Positions 1-11,787 of a DNA stretch of 64,000 nucleotides are shown in pieces. Both the position numbers and the translations under genes were made by a program. The stretch spans positions 1 to 64,000 of the forward strand of contig JAAEAF010007978.1 of assembly GCA_011037195.1 (NCBI GenBank), given 5' to 3'. Each line of letters opens with the position of its first letter. Positions within the stretch are counted from its first letter, which is position 1. This DNA comes from Triatoma infestans (Eukaryota > Arthropoda > Insecta > Hemiptera > Reduviidae). The notes below the pieces were generated by a model, which searched no databases, had not been told where the DNA came from, and worked only from the letters and a program-made list of their open reading frames with translations.

Positions 1-404
1 GCCTGCGGTTCAAAACACGTGGGGAGTCAGAATATGTTCGATGCCGAGAGATATCTTCAATTCCAAGTTCGACACCAGGAATCCTGCGCAAAACTTGAAA
101 AATGCCCCAAAGAAAATCTGCTGGGAATTCATTTCATGGTAATGTCTTTGTGAGACACACTCTTTCCATCAGATCTCTCCATAGCTCACTTTCCTATCTT
201 CCACCTCCAAGCACAGACGATGCAGTGTATGTATTTGCTTTTGGTGGGATTGATCTTTATTTTCCATCTGATAAGCTAATCTTGTAGAGATATGCTACAG
301 GGATTGAAAGGCACGGCACGGGATGCAAAGACAGATTCGGGGTAACATATTCGCTGGAACACTTTTTTTTTTTAACCTTAAAGTGACCTTAAAGAAACAT
401 TCTT

Positions 405-482
405 AAGAAACATGTATTTCCGGTGAAAAGTCCATTACGAAAGTTTGACAAGATAACAATACTTGCAATAAGAGAAAATAAA
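405..482 (+). repeat. 3' end fragment of the modular dispersed repeat
   Basis: The stretch has the family's recognisable end: a 'catgtatttccggtgaaaa' block, then 'tttgacaagat', then a degraded AGTAAGAGAAAG-type terminus running into A-rich DNA. It directly precedes a longer copy in the same orientation. No coding potential is seen. Confidence 0.6.
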
Positions 483-1088
483 AATTGGTTCCAAAAAAAC
501 TCGAAAATCTATTCTGTAAAATCGCAGTTCCGATTAATCGATTTTCTTGAAATTTAGTACCTATGAATACTTCCTTTGAATATTAATATTATGTAGGTGG
601 TAAAACCATATATTATACTGAAGTGGTACTTTAGAGGAAAGCATAACGACATAGTGTCGTCCCTAGAACACCCCCCCAAATCAATTTTTTCAGAAAAATA
701 TTTTAAATAAAAGTGATAAGTATTTAATTTTATAGATGGTACATGAAGTTTAAAGAAAATCGTTAGATCCGGTTTCGAGTAAACCGGAAAAACTGAAAAA
801 AAAAAACATTCAGTAAAGTCGCACTTTCGGTTGATGGATTTTGCCCGAAATCTTCGTGTCTGATGTGACAGATGTGCTTATACGGTTCTCGAAGATTGAC
901 CTTGCTGCGACTTATAGTTTTTGAGATATTTTGTTCATACACACCCACACACAAACAGACCATTTGCTAAAAACATTTTTTTCCTATATTCAGGGGACAC
1001 TAAGACATGTATTTCGGGTGAAAACACAATATAGGAAATCTGGCACGATTGCAATATTTCCTCTTACCAGGAGTAAGAGGTAGTAAAA
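483..1088 (+). repeat. Copy of the modular dispersed repeat family
   Basis: Two internal modules are visible. Each begins with a 'cgcacttycggttgat'-type block and carries 'taaataaaagtgataag' and 'gtttaaagaaaatcgtt' blocks. The copy closes with a CA-rich stretch, 'tttccggtgaaaa'-type sequence, and the terminal hairpin CTCTTACCAGGAGTAAGAG at about 1061-1080. It holds no open reading frame of note. Plus orientation here means that the AGTAAGAGAAAG end lies on the right. Confidence 0.75.
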
Positions 1089-1449
1089 AGCTTAGATATT
1101 GCCACTATTGAGGACGGTAACTTTATTCAATAGAATTGACTTACTAAAAAAATTCTGATTCAACCATAAAACCGAATTATGGTTGAATAGAAATAGAGGA
1201 TTTTCCACTAAACAATGAGATTGGCGCAACCTTACTGAGACAGCTGATTGACGAATAGATTTCCCCTTCAACAGCCAATAACTCTTATAAGACTGGAAAT
1301 CGATTTGCTTATTTCTAAAAAATGTTAGGGACTTTGGACCGGTAAATTATTATTTTTTTCCCTCACAACGGTTTATGTTTTACTGGACAATCTCCAATAG
1401 AATTCTATTACAAAAATTGTTAATTAATAATGTAAGTTATTTTGTTTTT

Positions 1450-1728
1450 GAATAAACCGTGATGGGCTCTAGTGGGTGAACGTAGGGGAGCAGGGTAAAG
1501 TCTTCTGGGTACGCAGACACGCAGTTAAAGAGGACAAACAGAAGGCATCCTAGGGTAGGATCCAAATTACCACTTTCTGGTCCCGAGCAGTCACTAAGCA
1601 ATTCTGTGTCAGAGGAGTGAAACAATGGAGGAAAAAGGAATTGGAGAAGTACTGTAGGAACATAAAGGGGTAGCCTCCGGGCTAAAAGACTTACGAAACA
1701 TATAGGACATGGAAACTTGAAGTAACTT
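1450..1728. repeat. Dispersed ~290-bp repeat, copy 1
   Basis: This stretch matches 7697-7998 in the same orientation with clear but imperfect identity. Shared blocks include 'gggtacgcagacacgcag', 'tagggtaggatccaaatta', 'cccgagcagtcactaagcaa' and 'ccgggctaaaagactta'. A 109-codon open frame on the minus strand lies inside it, but copy 2 does not preserve that frame, so I do not treat it as a gene. The repeat class is unknown. Confidence 0.8.
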
Positions 1729-1799
1729 CTCTCTCCAAATAGGATACAAATGAGAGTCCTGGTCACATGACCAGATCATATATTTCTGACAGAAATGTT

Positions 1800-2919
1800 A
1801 GGCAAGTACGCGATGTTTAAAGACAATAGCATTTCTGCAAGATTGGCATTTTATCGAAAAGACCTCGTGTCGAATCGTAGAAAATCCAGTCTCTCTCAGC
1901 AGAAAAAGTAGAGATACAAAGAAAATCGTTAAAATAAAGAAAGAAAAAAAAAATAACCTAATGAGCAATCAACAGTTTGGAGGGAGAGGAGAATAAACCA
2001 ATCAAAAAAGATGATACTTATCATGATTATTTGCGAGATATTGACAGAACTTGGTCGTAATAGAATGGGTGCCATTAGTTTTATCACCTCTCCATTAGAG
2101 AGTGGATCCGTTGGGTATATTCAATTGTGTCTATATCTAACTAGTGGTGTTGTTGGGGCGCCCCCACCAAAACTCCACAAATTTTTATACAGTGGCAGAG
2201 AGAGTTGAGGAAAATAAAGAAAGAAGAAAAACTATCCAAATTCTCACTTTATTTTATTAGGCCAACCCATACACACACACCCACACACCCACATACACAC
2301 AATCCTATCAATATTCCCTTTACTCACCCTCTTTATCTACTACCCACATTCCAAAACCTTTTAGCCACTATGAGTGAGTGAGAGAGAGAAAGAGAGACCA
2401 GTTTCCTCTCTTCTTCGCCGTCACAGTCTATCTATTGCCACCATCAATATAAAACCCCTTTTTCAATGTGTGTATGTGTGTCTGTCTGTGATGTAACTTC
2501 GTTTAATTGAATTTCCTTCTTTCTGTCCTAATTCTTCTTCTTGCCTCAAGTTCTTCTTTGTACAACTGTTCATAAAGAAAAAAGAAAAAAAAAACAAATT
2601 CCCACTTCTATTTTTTTTTTTTTTGCAATAGCTGACAACATTACAGCTGTTAATTGCATTTCAAAAGAAGAGGAGGTTACTATTTTTAAAAGAGTATTTC
2701 AATCAGCTGATTTTTTTTTTGTAATGGCGTCATTTGAACAGCTGTTTCACAAAGTTCATCCATTTTAGTTTTTATTTTATAAATGTAATACAAGAATTAG
2801 TTATTTATTCGTTAAGAGAATAAAATGCCACTTTGAATACAGCTTAGGTCGAAATGAACTGAACGGAAGTTTAAAAAAATATATATAAATAGTAAACAAA
2901 AAATTTTTTTTTTTTTTTA
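1800..2919. other. Non-coding AT-rich stretch with simple repeats
   Basis: No gene is supported. It holds a CA/CCCA-rich microsatellite near 2271-2300, a GA-rich block near 2374-2400 and several poly-T/poly-A runs. The short open frames here lack any recognisable motif. Confidence 0.6.
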
Positions 2920-3930
2920 AAGTAGTCTTACTCCTAATGGGAAAGACGAACTTTTGCGATAATGTCAAATTTTCAAAATTAAGTTTCCACAGGAAATAAA
3001 TGTTTTGAGGTCACCTAAGTTCGAAAAACATGTTTTTAGCGAAAGATCTGTATGTATATGTCTCTCTCTCTCACTCTATCTCTTTTTGTGTTATGTCTGT
3101 GTGAACGAAATATTTCAAAAACAAAAAAATCGTAGGAAGCTCCAACTTTGTATTTACTATTTATGTAGCACCATCGCATCTGACATGATGATTCGAGGCA
3201 AAATCCATCAATCGTAAGTGCGTCTTTTCTGAATGATTTTTTCTTCAGTTTTTCCCTTGTTTTTCGAAAACGGATGCACCAATTTTCTTTGAAGTTCGTA
3301 TCTACACACATGAATCCCTATCATGTGAATCCCTGAAGATCCATCCATGAAATATTTTTCCAGGAAAATTCATTTTCTAGGGAGTTCCAGGGATACAGTG
3401 ACATTATGCTTACTGTATACTTTATGCTAATGTTATGCTTACTGTATACTTTATGCTAATGTTATGCTTAATGGATACTCATTACAACATATGGTTCTTC
3501 CATGTACATAACATTTAATAAATAAGTATCAAAACTATTGCTATAATTCCAAATTAAAAAAAAAAAAATCGGTTAATCTGAAGTGCATTTTTATAATAGG
3601 TTTTTGAGTTTTGGGGGGGAAGGGGGAATTTCCTCGATAATGTCTATCACGATTTACTTTAAACTTGGTATGCTAACTGCGTAGATCCAAAAGTATCACT
3701 TTTATTTCAAACATTTTTACAACAAAAAATTATTTGAGATATTTATGGGAATTTAAATTTCAAATGTTACACGCGGTTAGTCCAGTGTTATTGGTGCGCT
3801 TTACTAGACCACAATCTCCACTTCTCTACCTGCCAAGGTTGATAGGTTGAAATTTGTTCCACTACAAACTCTATATTTAGGACAAACATGTAACCTTTGA
3901 AGTTTAATGCAAATTTGTTATTTTATACGA
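2920..3930 (-). repeat. Long inverted-orientation copy of the modular dispersed repeat
   Basis: Reading left to right this is the reverse complement of the family. A degraded AGTAAGAG-type end lies near 2922, followed by the 'gataatgtcaaatttt' block, CT-rich sequence, 'ctcgaaaacggctcc'-like blocks and 'tatcacttttatttcaaac' near 3695. A 29-bp tandem duplication interrupts it at about 3402-3475. The copy ends where a mariner-like fragment begins. Confidence 0.65.
3402..3475. repeat. 29-bp tandem duplication (about 2.5 copies)
   Basis: The unit 'ttatgcttactgtatact' plus 'ttatgctaatg' is repeated head to tail twice, followed by a partial third copy. It lies inside a copy of the dispersed repeat. 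Confidence 0.8.
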
Positions 3931-3934
3931 ACTA

Positions 3935-4325
3935 GGGCAAGGTGAAAAGTACTCGGCCTAACCCATAGATGGCGTTGCTACAAATGAAATTACTGTTTTG
4001 TTATGTTGGCACACTTGTTGCAAAAGTAAATACCAAATGTGTATTTGATCAGACAAATAGTTTGTTTTACGTATACGGTTGTTTACGGCGTGTTGTACTG
4101 TACGTTTTTGACAAAATGAATAAACTTAAATACCGTTACGTCTTACAATTTTTCATTTTGGATGGTTTATCGCCAACAAGTAATTCATCCATAGTTGGTG
4201 AAAGTATATAAGGAGTCTGCACCTTCGTTATCAACAGTAAAAAAAAAAAAATGGGCAGCTGAGTTTAAACGTTTAAACATCGACTGAAGAAAGGCTCATT
4301 TTGTTCCGGACAACCGTTAGTTTTT
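3935..4325 (+). pseudogene. Mariner-like transposase, N-terminal fragment with 5' flank
   Basis: From the ATG at 4116 the frame reads like the start of a Tc1/mariner-superfamily transposase: MNKLKYRYVLQFFILDGLSP, then GES, then after a stop and poly-A slippage, WAAEFKR. This N-terminal helix-turn-helix region binds the terminal inverted repeats in mariner transposases. The match stops near 4320, so the catalytic D,D34D region is missing. The upstream segment ('gtgaaaagtactcggcc' to 'atagatggcgttgctac') looks like a mariner 5' untranslated/TIR-side sequence. An internal TAA and a run of 13 A break the frame. The family call is by recognition only; the fragment is certainly non-functional. Confidence 0.6.
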
Positions 4326-4429
4326 CTTTCTTTCTTTTACTTTTGCTCTCATTTCTCTGAACAGGGGTTGGCTACGATTCAGTATGGAGTCCATTATTTC
4401 TAGTTTTGAATTATGGAGTTTTCCTCTTA

Positions 4430-4600
4430 GTTTTTTAGTTTATTCCATACTGATTCCTACTAGGTATTAGATCTGGTAATCAAGCCAGCAACTACCAGGG
4501 GGAGGGTTAGCCCTTCGCGAGACTTGGTTGTAAAACATCGGTTTATACCAAACCAATGACTCGGTCATAGAGACAGCGACCTTGGTGTTTTGCATGACAA
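4430..4600 (+). mobile_element. Possible decayed Penelope-type 3' end
   Basis: The stretch shares the block 'gtaatcaagccagcaactacc' (4473 onward) with 26657 onward, just downstream of a Penelope-like RT remnant. It then carries 'aaaacatcggtttatacca' near 4533, a degraded form of the GAAACGTCGGTTTATA sequence seen intact at 59881. The hammerhead core boxes are not intact here. Confidence 0.4.
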
Positions 4601-5359
4601 TGAATGTGAAGCCCTGAAAGAACAGATAGCATTATTTATATGGTTGTGCCAAACCTGTTAAGTATAAAATTCCTTGCCTTAAACAGATAGACAGTCTGCA
4701 GCCTCTTCTATCTTGGAGTAGGCTATTTGTATTTTGTTTTTTTTAAAGACAGAATGTAATCACAATCGTGTTGATAGCTGACAAAACACTGTTTTCTATT
4801 TTGTACTTTTTTTTATTTATTTATTTATTTTATTTTTAGGATCCTGTGGTTTTTATTTGAAAGAAGTGTACGACATACTGAAAGTGTGTGAACAGTAGCA
4901 CGTGTTTAGTACAGGTGTATACGTACGTGTTTGGACCTGTGTGTATGTACGTTGTGTTGCCTTTTTATTTTTATGTCCGATTAAACCACCTGCCTTAGTT
5001 TTATTGCTTGTGTCCCTCTTGTATAGTTTTTTGTGTTCCATTGTTATTGTCCTGTATTCCATCTCCACACTCTGAAAGTTACACCTTGTTTTTGTTATCG
5101 TTTTATGTTGAAAACAATTAGTAAAAGCATTTCATCTTTTCTTTTATATACTTTCTCATTTGCTTTTTTATTCTTCATTGTTTGAAATTAAAATTTAAGG
5201 GACAGTAAGAATACCATTACAATTAAATTAACCATTTATTTTTTTTATCAAATAATGATCGCGATCGCTGCTTAATACGAAATTAAACAATTCATTTCAG
5301 GGTGGTTTGTTCACTCTACGAACAAAGATTTACTTTCCTCTTCACAACCTTTTTTTGAC

Positions 5360-5960
5360 TTTCTCTAAATGCTGTAGAAATATGCAATCGTGTCAAATTT
5401 CCAGCGCCTCTGAGTGCAGAAAAAGTACTTTTAGCGGATGGACATTAGGTATGTACGGACGCAAGTTACCTCAAAAACGAAATTTCGCAGGAAGCTCAAA
5501 CTTGGTTTTCCATTCAGGCACTGTGTTGATTCAAAATCCAATAACCGAAATTGCAACAATACCTAAAGGTCGCCCTCTTCAAAAGTTTTGCGATTCTCTC
5601 ATACTTTTATTGGAAACATTTTCCCAAACAAATGAGTACTTTGGAGGCTCCTGGTGGGTGAGCAGCGTTAAACTTTCTTCAATGCCATTTCAGTATAATG
5701 TATGTTTTATTTTATCTCTTGAATAATATTAAGGAACTTTAAAAGCATTGCTAGAAGATCATATTTAGAAGAAATCGCTTAAATGGAAATACAATTTTAC
5801 AGAGAAGGTTTCTGAGTTTTTTTTTAATTTCCTTTAAACTAAGAATGCTATATCTGTACTCATATCTAGAGTACAGATATGAAACTACCACTTTTTATTC
5901 GAAAGGTTTCCGGAAAAACCGGATTTGAAAAGGGTTCTGGGGAATCTGTGAGTTATGCCT
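5360..5960 (-). repeat. Degraded copy of the modular dispersed repeat
   Basis: Recognised by 'gcaatcgtgtcaaatttcc' near 5385, 'cgaaatttcgcaggaagctc' near 5477 and 'ctttttattcgaaaggtttcc' near 5891, in the inverted orientation. The 139-codon open frame at 5307-5726 simply reads through this repeat and has no domain signature. Confidence 0.6.
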
Positions 5961-6059
5961 TAGACTTTAAACAAGTATTATGCGAGGGGCGGTCACATTC
6001 AGATACTCTCTATCCCGAGAGTGTAATCCCCAATCTATATTTATGTAATAATCGTGGTA

Positions 6060-6600
6060 ATTAATTTAGTTTAGTAGATTAGATCAGTACATGAGGTGGG
6101 TCCCATACCCTAAGCAATGCAGTCAATTAGGGGCAAACTGTGCCTACATCTGTAAGCCTAGTGGGGAAAAACCTCCCCTCTTCATGAGGTTGAGGGCTTT
6201 CCCAAGCAGCTCTCTTTGCGCTATTATCTCCTCTGTTCTCTATATGACAAAGAGCTCACAAAGTAATCTAGCAATTGTTACACAATCGAACAGTAGATGC
6301 GAAGCCGTTTCCTCCGCCTCCTAACATAGTCAGAAAGGTTATAAGTTCCACTAATTACCCCCACCTTGTGTACATGTTTTTTTTGAACCTACCGTGTCCC
6401 GTGAAAAGACCGGTCACCAGACCAATCTGATTCCTAACTAAACAGAGAGCCTCTTTAGTGTATTATTCTTACACAGCTTTGTAACCATCGTCTTGCTGTG
6501 TTTGCCTTCTGGATTTAGTTTTCAGATTTTGCCTTGCTCTTTCCAAGCTAAACTTTAATAAATACTCTAGAACCGGTTCTGGACAGAGTGAACCGAGTCA
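6060..6600 (-). pseudogene. LINE 3' tail: post-RNase H and zinc-knuckle region, decayed
   Basis: On the minus strand, fragments in shifting frames read NQIGLVTGLFTGHGRFKK and then EEAEETASHLLFDC. These correspond to the C-terminal part of insect non-LTR ORF2 proteins that carry RNase H (the xxLTGHxxxxxHL region, followed by the CxxC...H...C knuckle with 'ETxxHxLxxC'). Several stops and frame changes are present. No reverse transcriptase lies upstream on the minus strand, where the minisatellite sits instead. The clade (I, LOA, R1 or Outcast-like) cannot be fixed from this fragment. Confidence 0.6.
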
Positions 6601-6647
6601 ACTAAATCTTTAGTAGAAATCCTAAATTTACATATAATTTATCAATC

Positions 6648-7193
6648 AGAATGATAATAATAATTGCAGTAAGAGAAAGTGAATGATAATAATAATTGCA
6701 GTAAGAGAAAGTGAATGATAATTATAATTGCAGAAAAAGAAAGTGAATGACAAAAATAATTGCAGTAAGAAAAAGTGAATGATAATAATAATTGCAGTAA
6801 GAGAAATTGAATCATAATAATAATTGCAGTAAGAGAAAGTGAATGATAATTATAATTGCAGAAAAAGAAAGTGAATGACAAAAATAATTGCAGTAAGAAA
6901 AAGTGAATGATAATAATAATTGCAGTAAGAGAAATTGAATCATAATAATAATTGCAGTAAAAGAATGTGAATGATTATAATAATTGCAGTAAGAGAAAGC
7001 GAATGATAATTATAATTGCAGTAAGAGAAAGTGAATGATAATAATAATTGCAGTAAGAGAAAGTGAATGATTATAATAATTGCAGTAAGAGAAAGCGAAT
7101 GATAATTATAATTGCAGTAAGAGAAAGTGAATGATTATAATAATTGCAGTAAGAGAAAGTGAATGATAATAATAACAGCAGTAAGAGAAAGTC
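6648..7193 (+). repeat. 32-bp minisatellite, about 17 copies, with a 128-bp higher-order unit
   Basis: The monomer is 'gaatgataataataattgc' plus 'agtaagagaaagt' (32 bp). Variants carry 'gataattataattgcag', 'gacaaaaataattgcag' and 'attgaatcat'. The block 6713-6834 repeats almost exactly at 6841-6960, a four-monomer (128-bp) higher-order period. The monomer contains AGTAAGAGAAAGT, the terminal motif of the dispersed family, and the array abuts a family copy on its right. Confidence 0.9.
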
Positions 7194-7635
7194 GTTGCAC
7201 ATCAGATTTTTTTAAAAATTTTATGTCACAGTTGAAAAAGGCAAGTATTGCGTTCGTTTGAAACTCCATCAACGAAAAGTGCGACTTGTTTGAAGTGTGA
7301 ATGTCCCCCCCCCCAGTTTTCCACAAAAATGACTCCATTAATTTTCTCTAAACTTCACACACTTATCAAAGACCGTCACTGTTAATAGAAACATTTTTCC
7401 GAGATAATCGTTTGTTTTTTTTGGAGGGTTCTGAGGGGAGAGAACAGCTTTTCCTCTAAAGTCCAATGTAATTTGTCTTAGTACAATGTATATGAATCCC
7501 ACTTTTATAACATGAAGGTACATTAAGTGGGTTGCTAGTATTCCAAATTTGAAGAAAATCAGTTTACCGGAAGTGCACCTTAAACTGGAATTCTCTCTGC
7601 ACAGATATAAGTTTATCTCTTTCATGCGAAACATT
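7193..7635 (-). repeat. Copy of the modular dispersed repeat adjoining the minisatellite
   Basis: It begins with 'cgttgcacatcagattttt', a degraded form of the 'cgtgtgagtgtttcacaccagattttt' end, directly after the last minisatellite unit. The inverted internal blocks follow ('aaaagtgcgacttg', 'attttctctaaacttc'), with a run of nine or ten C near 7306. Confidence 0.6.
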
Positions 7636-7696
7636 TTTTTTGAACAATTGATTTCAGCAGGTTCTGAATTTGTTCTTAATGTAAGATTTTCTTTTA

Positions 7697-7998
7697 ATAA
7701 GCCGTGATAGGCTCTAGTGGCTGAATGAGGAGGGGGACTTCAATCAGAGAAGCAGGGTAGAGTTCTACTGGGTACGCAGACACGCAGAAAAAGAGGACAA
7801 ATAGAGGGCAAGCTCTGGCTAGGGTAGGATCCAAATTACCATTATGTGGTCCCGAGCAGTCACTAAGCAATTCTGTGACTGAGAAGTTAAACAGTGGTGG
7901 TAAAAGGAATTGGAGAAGTACTGTAGGAACACAAAGGGGTGGTCTCCGGGCTAAAAGACTTATGAAAGATATAGGTCATGGGAACTTGAAGTAACTTA
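7697..7998. repeat. Dispersed ~290-bp repeat, copy 2
   Basis: Direct-orientation homologue of 1450-1728. It contains an extra segment near 7726-7745 ('aggagggggacttcaatcag') and a small difference near 7810. Like copy 1 it ends with 'acttgaagtaact'. No target duplication or coding frame is evident. Confidence 0.8.
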
Positions 7999-8440
7999 TA
8001 GCTTCTATAGCAGATAAGAAAAAAAAAATACTACCAAATCATATGGTTCATAAAATTAAAAAAATGTAATGGAAAAACAATGAAAAAAATGATAATAATT
8101 AATAAGGTATATATGGTAATTAACCAATGTGGCCCGAATATGATCACAGGAACAGATTCGCTATTCTTCCACTAGATTGTATCACTGTATGAAAAAAAAG
8201 GCAACCGCCAATACTTCACCCCTCACCAACATCACATACATATACCATTGTTCAATATATCTAAAAACCAAATGAAATTGAATACAATTGATTAATACAC
8301 TGCCATTAGTATAATTTTTAAATGAATCACAAATTCTCCTGCTTTTTAAACCATAGCCATTCAATACCTAGATTTTTGATTTTGAACGACAAGTGGGAAA
8401 TATTTTATCAAATTGCTTTTTATAGCGAGAGAGAGAGAGA

Positions 8441-8509
8441 GTATACGATGTGTAAGAGAGAGAGTATACGATGTGTAAGAGAGAGAGTATACGATGTGTA
8501 AGAGAGAGA
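8441..8509 (+). repeat. 23-bp tandem repeat, three copies, inside a GA microsatellite
   Basis: 'gtatacgatgtgtaagagag' plus 'aga' recurs at 8441, 8464 and 8487, flanked by (GA)n on both sides. Confidence 0.9.
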
Positions 8510-8859
8510 GAGAGAGAATGCGAGAGTTTTTGTTTCTACTTTTAAATGGTTTTTCTATAATTGATGTCGGTGTAATTTAGTATACCGAAAGTTGTTGCAT
8601 TGAATGTTTCGATGTGGTAGTGGCCGTTTATAATTTTTAATATATAGCTCTAAATTAAACAGCTGTAAGTACGGAAAGCCTAGCACATAGAGCTGATACT
8701 GTTGGGTTCTTTGCAGTAGAGGACAGGAATAAACAATGACTATGCAAAAGTGCCAACAAAGCTGTCAGATTTTGACAGTATTACGGTAAAACATGCACCA
8801 CCGGTGTCTCTCCTCCGATTCTTGGCACCAACCTAGAGACCGATCAAATCTTAACCAAG

Positions 8860-9070
8860 ATTGTAATGGACTGCTGGCAGCATATCTTGCCTGTGACTCA
8901 AAAAATCATATGGCAAACCACCCAAATGCTACTCATCGGCCACATCGCATGAGACATAACGCATCTCCCTACTACAAGCTACCTAGTTCAACCTCCAGAG
9001 GATCTGGAAGGAGAAGTAGAGGGAGTACTCAGGAAGTATATAATAAGTACTAGCTGGAGTATACAGTCAA
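8860..9070. repeat. Dispersed repeat shared with 34795-34990
   Basis: The stretch aligns with 34795-34990 through 'tgtaatgga', 'aaaaatca', 'ggc..acc.cccaa..act' and 'catgagac.taatgcatc' blocks. Both copies end in a TATA-rich segment ('gtatataataagta' here, 'atatataatataagg' there). An LTR-retrotransposon tail is one possibility, but no LTR pair or primer site is visible. Confidence 0.5.
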
Positions 9071-10120
9071 GTCTTGTACATATACAGTAATCAAGAAAAT
9101 ATCACCATCACTAACACTCTGCCATATCTGCTCACTCTCAGAGTAAAATCCTAATTATTATATCAGTATTCATGCAGAGAACTTTTTTATTCATATTTTC
9201 CTTTATCCAACCCTACAAAAAAAACTCCACAAAAGACAAAAGATGACAATGACTGGTAGGATATTAACCAGTCTGTTCCAAAAGGTTTTTCGTAAGAAGC
9301 TGGAAGATCAAAAAATGGAAATTATCAAACTCTAGAGACAAATGGAACTGAAGCGGTACTGGACTGGCGCGATTGGCTATAGAAAGGCCAAAATATTTAT
9401 TAAAAGAGTTAGATGAAATAAACAATAATAATAATAATAATAATAACACAATAATAATAAAAAACTTGGAAGATTACAGAAAGTCGTCTGAGGTTTTATT
9501 CCCAGTTATTTTTGTTATTAAAAATGTTTTATGTTTGAGGGAGGGGGATAAAGTTCAGTAAACATAATAAATGTGCTAAAATGAGATATGTTTAGGGCGT
9601 CCAGCTTCATTCTACCAAGGCATAAGTGCAATAATATAATACAGATGGAGTACTTGAAGCTGTAGGGGATTTTTTATATATATATACCCAGTACAACGGT
9701 GCTGAAGCTGGGTGTACAATGTTCTCTTTCACAATGGGAGGTTAGAAAACAGTATTGCCAGTAAGAGGCGCGACAGACCGCCATAAAAGTGTATAGTGGG
9801 TTACCAGAGCTCATTCAGTTCTGTTGACTTTCTTGATCGTAACATATTTTTGCGCCAATATCAGGCCCCTTTTGCGCCATTAGTAGTTTTCTTTCCCCCC
9901 CCTTTTTTTTTCTTTATTGTAACATCTTTCTTTTACGCCCTTTACGTTCAGTTTTATAATAAAAGTGAATAGTATAGACAAACTTCAATTTTGCCTGTAA
10001 ACAGGTTTTAGTGGCCGAACCTGGGGGACTCAGTTCACAAACTATATCCTAGTTAATAGAAACACAATAAGGTTATACATATACGATATACGTATATAAT
10101 TTCGTAAAGTTATGAATACT
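9071..10120. other. Gene-free AT-rich stretch
   Basis: It contains an (AAT)n microsatellite at about 9423-9446, a short TATA microsatellite near 9674 and a C-run/T-run near 9895-9910. I see no supported gene or recognisable element. Confidence 0.5.
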
Positions 10121-10129
10121 ACAAACATA

Positions 10130-10750
10130 ATAAGCATATCACTTTAATTTATTAAACATTTTTCGAGAAATAGGTTAGATACCACATCAGCACAATGTAT
10201 GGTTTACCATCTACATAATATTAATATACATTAGAATCATGAATATAATTCCATATTAAAAAAAAAGAAAAGTTAACTTGATGTGCGACTTTACAGAATA
10301 GATTTTTCCAAATTGTTTGGAGTTTTCTTGAAAACAGGTAAAAACGATTTTCTTTAAACTTGGAGCTCCGTTGCACACATATAATTCTGTAACACTGATT
10401 TGAAAAATTTTTCCGGAAAAACTGATTTTAGGCGGTTTCTGGGAGGGGGAGTCTGTAATTAGGTGGAAATTTAAACTGCCATTGTAAGCTTTAGTTGCAA
10501 CAGATGGGATGCTCCCGTACTAGTTACACTAAGCTATATATAACCTGTGCCAATTTTTTGTTGTTGGCAAGTCGTAAACATAACAGTTTTTTGTTGTTGA
10601 TACATTTTGCTCAACACCCACGTTCAGAGACCAATCGCTAAAGAGATTCTTTACGTAATCAGCTGTTTACATAAAACACGTATTTCCAGTGAAATCTCTA
10701 TTACGAAAATTTGATCGCAATATTCCACTTGTATAAGAAAGATTACAAAT
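10130..10750 (-). repeat. Composite of dispersed-repeat fragments in both orientations
   Basis: From 10130 to about 10520 the inverted family blocks appear ('tggtttaccatctacataat', 'atgtgcgactttacagaata', 'aacgattttctttaaactt'). From about 10610 to 10745 the direct end appears ('acacgtatttccagtgaaa', 'tttgatcgcaatattcc'). This is a head-to-head junction of two family fragments. Confidence 0.55.
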
Positions 10751-10759
10751 AAATAAAAT

Positions 10760-11780
10760 AATTTATATATAAATAAAAAATCATAATATAATGAAATTAT
10801 AATTAATAAAGAAATACATTTGAAAAAAAAGGCAACAAGTTGTTTCTGAAAAATTGTGCTTTTTAATATAAAGTAACAAGAAAGAATCATTCCTATCATT
10901 TGAGGTATTGCTTTTTTTTTTTTATTGTATCAAGCAAAAACTTTATTAATGATGTTTCAAAAGAGACTGACAGTTAGAGCTCGAAAAAAGAAGAAAATAA
11001 TAAATAAAGAGACTATATTGCTAGTGCATAAATTAAAATTTAAATTGCATGTTATATGGCATTGAAATTTTTTATACTATATTGGCAAAATGAGAAATGA
11101 ATAACCCCTTCGTTTTTTTCTTTCTAAGGGGGCTCTGTCAGGTAAAATAGAAGGGGACAGAAACAGAGCAAGGGAAGCAGGGAGCTTATAAAAAAAGGAA
11201 ACCTCTGGTATCCAATATTTAACAGCATTCCTGCTCCGGGCTCCATTTTAATATGTATATATGAGCTCTTCTCCTTTGATTTGGAATTTTTGTTTTGTTT
11301 TGCATAGAATATGTGGTGCGTGCAAGAGCTATAATGTAGAAAACACCCACGCACACAAAAACAACACAAGAGTGCGATCTTTGTTAACAATTTTGTTTGT
11401 TTCGTTTTATTTATTTATTATTCTTTTTACTTGTTTTAATACTAAAATACTATGTGATGAGTGGCTCTCTCTGTGAGTAAGAGAGAAAGGTTAATTAAAC
11501 AAAAAAAAAAAAAATTACCCCCATTACTTCTATGTCATCATCTGTTGATATTTTAATTGTTTTCCCCCCACTCACCATATCCTCGCAAGAAGGGTACTAT
11601 TTTTTCTAAAATTTTGTTGAAAAAGTAATATCAAGTGTTGATTTATTGTGTGTACCGCTCTATTAATTAAGTTATATGCACAAACAAATTTACACGCATT
11701 TAAAAATCAATAAAAATGATAAGCTGAAACACATAAATTTACAAAACATTCACTTGACTTCAAGATCTGCTGCTTATATG
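10760..11780. other. Gene-free AT-rich stretch
   Basis: Long A and T runs and short open frames without motifs on both strands. I see nothing that supports a gene or a classifiable element. Confidence 0.5.
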
Positions 11781-11787
11781 AAAAATT

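Noticed and set aside
5307..5726. 139-codon plus-strand open frame
   Set aside because: It reads through a degraded dispersed-repeat copy; the frame is not kept in other copies.
6642..6881. Open frames encoding repetitive peptides over the minisatellite
   Set aside because: The repetitive peptide is a by-product of the 32-bp array (32 is not a multiple of three, so the frame cycles) and has no start or splice context.
6648..7193. Array considered as a CRISPR-like structure
   Set aside because: The units are contiguous with no unique spacers, in clearly eukaryotic DNA.
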